From Dolomedes plantarius (taxonomy: Eukaryota; Arthropoda; Arachnida; Araneae; Dolomedidae), in the NCBI GenBank assembly GCA_907164885.2, contig OU015495.1, forward strand, positions 333,730 to 397,729: a stretch of DNA of 64,000 nucleotides, in the 5' to 3' direction. Under the pieces are notes generated by a model, which had not been told where the DNA came from, did not search any database, and saw only the letters and a list, made by a program, of their open reading frames with translations. Positions within the stretch are counted from its first letter, which is position 1. Each line of letters opens with the position of its first letter. Below, one piece after another: positions 57,301-64,000 of the stretch. Position numbers and translations under genes: made by a program.

Positions 57301-60300
57301 TCTATTTATTGCTACGAACATTATCTCTAATTTTCGTTCCGGTCTATGGCTTTCTTCCCTTCTCTTTTATTGCCCTGTTTTTTTATTGCATTTAACAATT
57401 ATTTTATTTTATTTTGTATTTTTTTTCCATGCTCCTGCCCCTGGCCGTATGCAAATCGGTACCTCAGCAGATGACGGTTGAATCCCTCTGGGCAGCTGGC
57501 ACTCGTAATGATGAATTCGTCGTCTTTATCATCAAATGTAATTAGGGCATCTCTTTATCCGGAATACGGCTCCGTCGTTCATTGCAGACACTCTGCATGG
57601 GACACTGGGCGCTCGACAACTTCTATCTCTCTAAACTTTACTGCACCCGAACACGGCTCCGTCGTTTATCGCAGACACTCGGCATGGGACACTGGGCGCT
57701 CGACAACTTCTATCTCTCTAAACTTTACTGCACTCGAACACGGCTCCGTCGTTTATCGCAGACACTCGGCATGGGACACTGGGCGCTCGACAACTTCTAT
57801 CTCTCTAAACTTTACTGCACTCGAACACGGCTCCGTCGTTTATCGCAGACACTCGGCATGGGACACTGGGCGCTCGACAACTTCTATCTCTCTAAACTTT
57901 ACTGCACTCGAACACGGCTCCGTCGTTTATCGCAGACACTCGGCATGGGACACTGGGCGCTCGACAACTTCTATCTCTCTAAACTTTACTGCACTCGAAC
58001 ACGGCTCCGTCGTTTATCGCAGACACTCGGCATGGGACACTGGGCGCTCGACAACTTCTATCTCTCTAAATTTACTGCACTCGAACACGGCTCCGTCGTT
58101 TATCGCAGACACTCGGCATGGGACACTGGGCGCTCGACAACTTCTATCTCTCTAAATTTACTGCACTCGAACACGGCTCCGTCGTTTATCGCAGACACTC
58201 GGCATGGGACACTGGGCGCTCGACAACTTCTATCTCTCTAAATTTACTGCACTCGAACACGGCTCCGTCGTTTATCGCAGACACTCGGCATGGGACACTG
58301 GACGCTCGACAACTTCTATCTCTCTAAATTTACTGCACTCGAACACGGCTCCGTCGTTTATCGCAGACACTCGGCATGGGACACTGGGCGCTCGACAACT
58401 TCTGACAGATTCTAACTTCCCAGGTTCTCTCTCTGCCTTCACACTATTTTTTATTTCATATATTTTGTTACTAATGTCTCCGCCTCTTATAATTTCCATT
58501 GGTTATCTGGATATTATCATGCCATCGCCATTCGTCCTTGCTGCCACTTCCTCATTCCCCTTTTACCAATGCGCGTCGAGGGCGGGATTTATAAATTCTC
58601 CCTCAATTTTAACTTTTTCCCATGCTTTGGATTCAAGTTGGGTGGGCCGTTTTATAGCCATCATAAATTTTCTTTTATTTTCACTCTCTTCCACTTCTAT
58701 TTATTGCTACGAACATTATCTCTAATTTTCGTTCCGGTCTATGGCTTTCTTCCTTTCTCTTTTATTGGCCTGTTTTTTTATTGCATTTAACAATTATTTT
58801 ATTTTATTTTGTATTTTTTTTCCATGCTACTACCCATGGCCGTATGCAAAGTCGGTACCTCAGCAGATGACGGTTGAATCCCTCTGGGCAGCTGGCACTC
58901 GTAATGATGAATTCGTCGTCTTTATCATCAAATGTAATTAGGGCATCTCTTTATCCGGAATACGGCTCCGTCGTTCATTGCAGACACTCGGCATTTGACA
59001 CTGGGCGCTCGACAATTTCTATCTCTCTAAACTTTACTGCACTCGAACACGGCTCCGTCGTTTATCGCAGACTCTCGGCATGGGACACTGGGCGCTCGAC
59101 AACTTCTATCTCTCTAAACTTTACTGCACTCGAACACGGCTCCATCGTTTATCGCAGACTCTCGGCATGGGACACGGGGCGCTCGACAACTTCTATCTCT
59201 CTAAACTTTACTGCACTCGAACACGGCTCCGTCGTTTATCGCAGACACTCGGCATGGGACACTGGGCATTCGACAACTTCTATCTCTCTAAACTTTACTG
59301 TACTAGAACACGGCTCCGTCGTTTATCGCAGACACTCGGCATGGGACACTGGGCGCTCGACAACTTCTATCTCTCTAAACTTTACTGCACTCGAACATGG
59401 CTCCGTCGTTTATCGCAGACACTCGGCATGGGACACTGGGCGCTCGACAACTTCTATCTCTCTAAACTTTACTGTACTCGAACACGGCTCCGTCGTTTAT
59501 CGCAGACACTCGGCATGGGACACTGGGCGCTCGACAACTTCTATCTCTCTAAATTTACTGCACTCGAACACGGCTCCGTCGTTTATCGCAGACACTCGGC
59601 ATGGGACACTGGGCGCTCGACAACTTCTATCTCTCTAAATTTACTGCACTCGAACACGGCTCCGTCGTTTATCGCAGACACTCGGCATGGGACACTGGGC
59701 GCTCGACAACTTCTATCTCTCTAAACTTTACTGTACTCGAACATGGCTCCGTCGTTTATCGCAGACACTCGGCATGGGACACTGGGCGCTCGACATTTTC
59801 TATCTCTCTATACTTTACTGCACTCGAACACGGCTCCGTCGTTTATCGCAGACACTCGGCATGGGACACTGGGCGCTCGACAACTTCTGACAGATTCTAA
59901 CTTCCCAGGTTCTCTCTCTGCCTTCACACTATTTTTTATTTCATATATTTTCTTACTAATGTCTCCGCCTCTTATAATTTCCATTGGTTATCTGGAAATT
60001 ATCATGCCATCGCCATTCGTCCGTGCTGCCACTCCTCAATCCCCTTTTACCAATGCGCGTCGAGGGCGGGATTTATAAATTCTCCCTCAATTTTAACTTT
60101 TTCCCATGCTTTGGATTCAAGTTGGGTGGGCCGTTTTATAGCCATCATAAATTTTCTTTTATTTTCACTCTCTTCCACTTCTATTTATTGCTACGAACAT
60201 TATCTCTAATTTTCGTTCCGGTCTATGGCTTTCTTCCCTTCTCTTTTATTGCCCTGTTTTTTTATTGCATTTAACAATTATTTTATTTTATTTTGTATTT

Positions 60301-63300
60301 TTTTTCCATGCTCCTGCCCCTGGCCGTATGCAAAGTCGGTACCTCAGCAGATGACGGTTGAATCCCTCTGGGCAGCTGGCACTCGTAATGATGAATTCGT
60401 CGTCTTTATCATCAAATGTAATTAGGGCATCTCTTTATCCGGAATACGGCTCCGTCGTTCATTGCAGACACTCGGCATTTGACACTGGGCGCTCGACAAT
60501 TTCTATCTCTCTAAACTTTACTGCACTTGAACACGGCTCCGTCGTTTATTGCAGACACTCGGCATGGGACACTGGGCGCTCCACAACTTCTATCTCTCTA
60601 AACTTTACTGCACTCGAACACGGCTCCGTCGTTTATCGCAGACACTCGGCATGGGACACTGGGCGCTCGACAACTTCTATCCCTCTAAACTTTACTGCAC
60701 TCGAACACGGCTCCGTCGTTTATCGCTGACACTCGGCATGGGACACTGGGCGCTCGACAACTTCTATCTCTCTAAACTTTACTGCACTCGAACACGGCTC
60801 CGTCGTTTATCGCAGACACTCGGCATGGGACACTGGGCGCTCGACAAATTCTATCTCTCTAAACTTTACTGCACCCGAACACGGCTCCGTCGTTTATCGC
60901 AGACACTCGGCATGGGACACTGGGCGCTCGACAACTTCTATCTCTCTAAATTTACTGCACTCGAACACGGCTCCGTCGTTTATCGCAGACACTCGGCATG
61001 GGACACTGGGCGCTCGTCAACTTCTATCTCTCTAAATTTACTGCACTCGAACACGGCTCCGTCGTTTATCGCAGACACTCGGCATGGGACACTGGGCGCT
61101 CGACAACTTCTATCTCTCTAAATTTACTGCACTCGAACACGGCTCCGTCGTTTATCGCAGACACTCGGCATGGGACACTGGGCGCTCGACAACTTCTATC
61201 TCTCTAAATTTACTGCACTTGAACACGGCTCCGTCGTTTATCGCAGACACTCGGCATGGGACACTGGGCGCTCGACAACTTCTATCTCTCTAAACTTTAC
61301 TGCACTCGAACACGGCTCCGTCGTTTATCGCAGACACTCGGCATGGGACACTGGGAGCTCGACATTTTCTATCTCTCTAAACTTTACTGCACCCGAACAC
61401 GGCTCCGTCGTTTATCGCAGACACTCGGCATGGGACACTGGGCGCTCGACAACTTCTGACATATTCTAACTTCCCAGGTTCTCTCTCTGCCTCCACACTA
61501 TTTTTTATTTCATATATTTTCTTACTAATGTCTCCGCCTCTTATAATTTCCATTGGTTATCTGGAAATTATCATGCCATCGCCATTCGTCCGTGCTGCCA
61601 CTCCTCAATCCCCTTTTACCAATGCGCGTCGAGGGCGGGATTTATAAATTCTCCCTCAATTTTAACTTTTTCCCATGCTTTGGATTCAAGTTGGGTGGGC
61701 CGTTTTATAGCCATCATAAATTTTCTTTTATTTTCACTCTCTTCCACTTCTATTTATTGCTACGAACATTATCTCTAATTTTCGTTCCGGTCTATGGCTT
61801 TCTTCCCTTCTCTTTTATTGCCCTGTTTTTTATTGCATTTAACAATTATTTTATTTTATTTTGTATTTTTTTTCCATGCTCCTGCCCCTGGCCGTATGCA
61901 AATCGGTACCTCAGCAGATGACGGTTGAATCCCTCTGGGCAGCTGGCACTCGTAATGATGAATTCGTCGTCTTTATCATCAAATGTAATTAGGGCATCTC
62001 TTTATCCGGAATACGGCTCCGTCGTTCATTGCAGACACTCTGCATGGGACACTGGGCGCTCGACAACTTCTATCTCTCTAAACTTTACTGCACCCGAACA
62101 CGGCTCCGTCGTTTATCGCAGACACTCGGCATGGGACACTGGGCGCTCGACAACTTCTATCTCTCTAAACTTTACTGCACTCGAACACGGCTCCGTCGTT
62201 TATCGCAGACACTCGGCATGGGACACTGGGCGCTCGACAACTTCTATCTCTCTAAACATTACCGCACCCGAACACGGCTCCGTCGTTTATCGCAGACACT
62301 CGGCATGGGACACTGGGCGCTCGACAACTTCTATCTCTCTAAATTTACTGCACTCGAACACGGCTCCGTCGTTTATCGCAGACACTCGGCATGGGACACT
62401 GGGCGCTCGACAACTTCTATCTCTCTAAATTTACTGCACTCGAACACGGCTCCGTCGTTTATCGCAGACATTCGGCATGGGACACTGGGCGCTCGACAAC
62501 TTCTTTCTCTCTAAATTTACTGCACTCGAACACGGCTCCGTCGTTTATCGCAGACACTCGGCATGGGACACTGGACGCTCGACAACTTCTATCTCTCTAA
62601 ATTTACTGCACTCGAACACGGCTCCGTCGTTTATCGCAGACACTCGGCATGGGACACTGGGCGCTCGGCAACTTCTGACAGATTCTAACTTCCCAGGTTC
62701 TCTCTCTGCCTTCACACTATTTTTTATTTCATATATTTTCTTACTAATGTCTCCGCCTCTTATAATTTCCATTGGTTATCTGGAAATTATCATGCCATCG
62801 CCATTCGTCCGTGCTGCCATTCCTCAATCCCCTTTTACCAAATCGCGTCGAGTTCGGGATTTATAAATTCTCCCTCAATTTTAACTTTTTCCCATGCTTT
62901 GGATTCAAGTTGGGTGGGCCGTTTTATAGCCATCATAAATTTTCTTTTATTTTCACTCTCTTCCACTTCTATTTATTGCTACGAACATTATCTCTAATTT
63001 TCGTTCCGGTCTATGGCTTTCTTCCCTTCTCTTTTATTGCCCTGTTTTTTTATTGCATTTAACAATTATTTTATTTTATTTTGTATTTTTTTCCCATGCT
63101 CCTGCCCCTGGCCGTATGCAAAGTTGGTACCTCAGCAGATGACGGTTGAATCCCTCTGGGCAGCTGGCACTCGTAATGATGAATTCGTCGTCTTTATCAT
63201 CAAATGTAATTAGGGCATCTCTTTATCCGGAATACGGCTCCGTCGTTCATTGCAGACACACGGCATTTGACACTGGGCGCTCGACAATTTCTATCTCTCT

Positions 63301-64000
63301 AAACTTTACTGCACTCGAACACGGCTCCGTCGTTTATTGCAGACTCTCGGCATGGGACACTGGGCGCTCGACAACTTCTATCTCTCTAAACTTTACTGCA
63401 CTCGAACACGGCTCCATCGTTTATCGCAGACTCTCGGCATGGGACACGGGGCGCTCGACAACTTCTATCTCTCTAAACTTTACTGCACTCGAACACGGCT
63501 CCGTCGTTTATCGCAGACACTCGGCATGGGACACTGGGCATTCGACAACTTCTATCTCTCTAAACTTTACTGTACTAGAACACGGCTCCGTCGTTTATCG
63601 CAGACACTCGGCATGGGACACTGGGCGCTCGACAACTTCTATCTCTCTAAACTTTACTGCACTCGAACATGGCTCCGTCGTTTATCGCAGACACTCGGCA
63701 TGGGACACTGGGCGCTCGACAACTTCTATCTCTCTAAACTTTACTGTACTCGAACACGGCTCCGTCGTTTATCGCAGACACTCGGCATGGGACACTGGGC
63801 GCTCGACAACTTCTATCTCTCTAAATTTACTGCACTCGAACACGGCTCCGTCGTTTATCGCAGACACTCGGCATGGGACACTGGGCGCTCGACAACTTCT
63901 ATCTCTCTAAATTTACTGCACTCGAACACGGCTCCGTCGTTTATCGCAGACACTCGGCATGGGACACTGGGCGCTCGACAACTTCTATCTCTCTAAACTT

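Larger units (their letters stand above)
43245..64000. repeat. macrosatellite: blocks of 86/87-bp units with spacers
   Basis: Sixteen blocks begin at the phrase CAGCAGATGACGG at 43263, 44138, 45618, 46840, 48406, 49371, 50677, 51898, 53462, 54337, 55814, 57465, 58861, 60345, 61912 and 63133. Each holds a head (GAATCC...TTCATTGCAGACACTC), a run of the unit GGCATGGGACACTGGGCGCT..., and a spacer ending in ATGCAAATCGG or ATGCAAAGTCGG. Block lengths fit about 530 bp plus 86.5 n. That gives n of about 4, 11, 8, 12, 5, 9, 8, 12, unknown (gap), 11, 13, 10, 11, 12, 8, then an open block. It runs off the window. Long frames across it are by-products of a 29-codon period. Confidence 0.95.

Noticed and set aside
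43269..63996. Long open frames (up to 279 codons) through the macrosatellite, with a repeating 29-residue unit starting MGHWALDNF
   Set aside because: All three forward frames are open for long stretches because the unit is 87 bp and has few stops. The 86-bp units break the frame, and no domain or conserved start exists. This is satellite DNA, not a repeat-protein gene.
43245..64000. CRISPR-like look (regular repeats)
   Set aside because: Units are 86/87 bp directly adjoining each other with no variable spacers, and the context is eukaryotic.

Overview
This window is eukaryotic, almost certainly from an arthropod with an AT-rich, transposon-dense genome. The element families (Ty3/Gypsy, PIF/Harbinger with introns, piggyBac, Kolobok-like, Tigger/pogo), a tRNA-headed SINE and long TA microsatellites suggest this. 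A chelicerate is possible, but I cannot prove it. I see no convincing single-copy host gene. Everything recognisable is mobile-element or satellite DNA.

Layout. 1-4.3 kb: a palindromic CA/TA/TG microsatellite, SINE copies, a transposase N-terminal fragment, an inverted-repeat element and an 83-bp MITE. 4.3-41.6 kb: four consecutive insertions, each abutting (AT)n microsatellite. They are (1) a decayed Ty3/Gypsy element on the minus strand (about 4312-12575), split in gag by a 4.3-kb Harbinger transposon that carries an internally deleted Tigger element in its intron; (2) a non-coding element with two LTR-like ends in opposite orientation (12614-16713); (3) a second, related Ty3/Gypsy element on the minus strand (16744-21648); (4) a tandem array of a non-coding LTR element, LTR-internal-LTR-internal-LTR-internal-LTR (21695-41574), all four LTRs being 616 bp. 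The first internal region carries a piggyBac element and the third LTR a Kolobok-like element, both at TTAA sites whose empty versions survive in the sister copies. 41.6-43.2 kb: a Tigger/pogo transposase fragment in AT-rich DNA. 43.2-64 kb: a macrosatellite of 16 blocks, each made of about 4-13 copies of an 86/87-bp unit plus a spacer of about 530 bp, with larger multi-block duplications and a 393-bp assembly gap.

How the parts work together. Both Ty3 elements encode an N-terminal gag segment that resembles the SAP-like DNA-binding region of the chromatin protein DEK. Both sit in (AT)n tracts and both have lost the integrase catalytic core, so they are dead, but the shared architecture may be a lineage-specific gag with a chromatin/AT-DNA-binding module. 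The transposases are mostly broken by nonsense codons or frameshifts. The Kolobok-like one has a single visible lesion, next to an A8 run.
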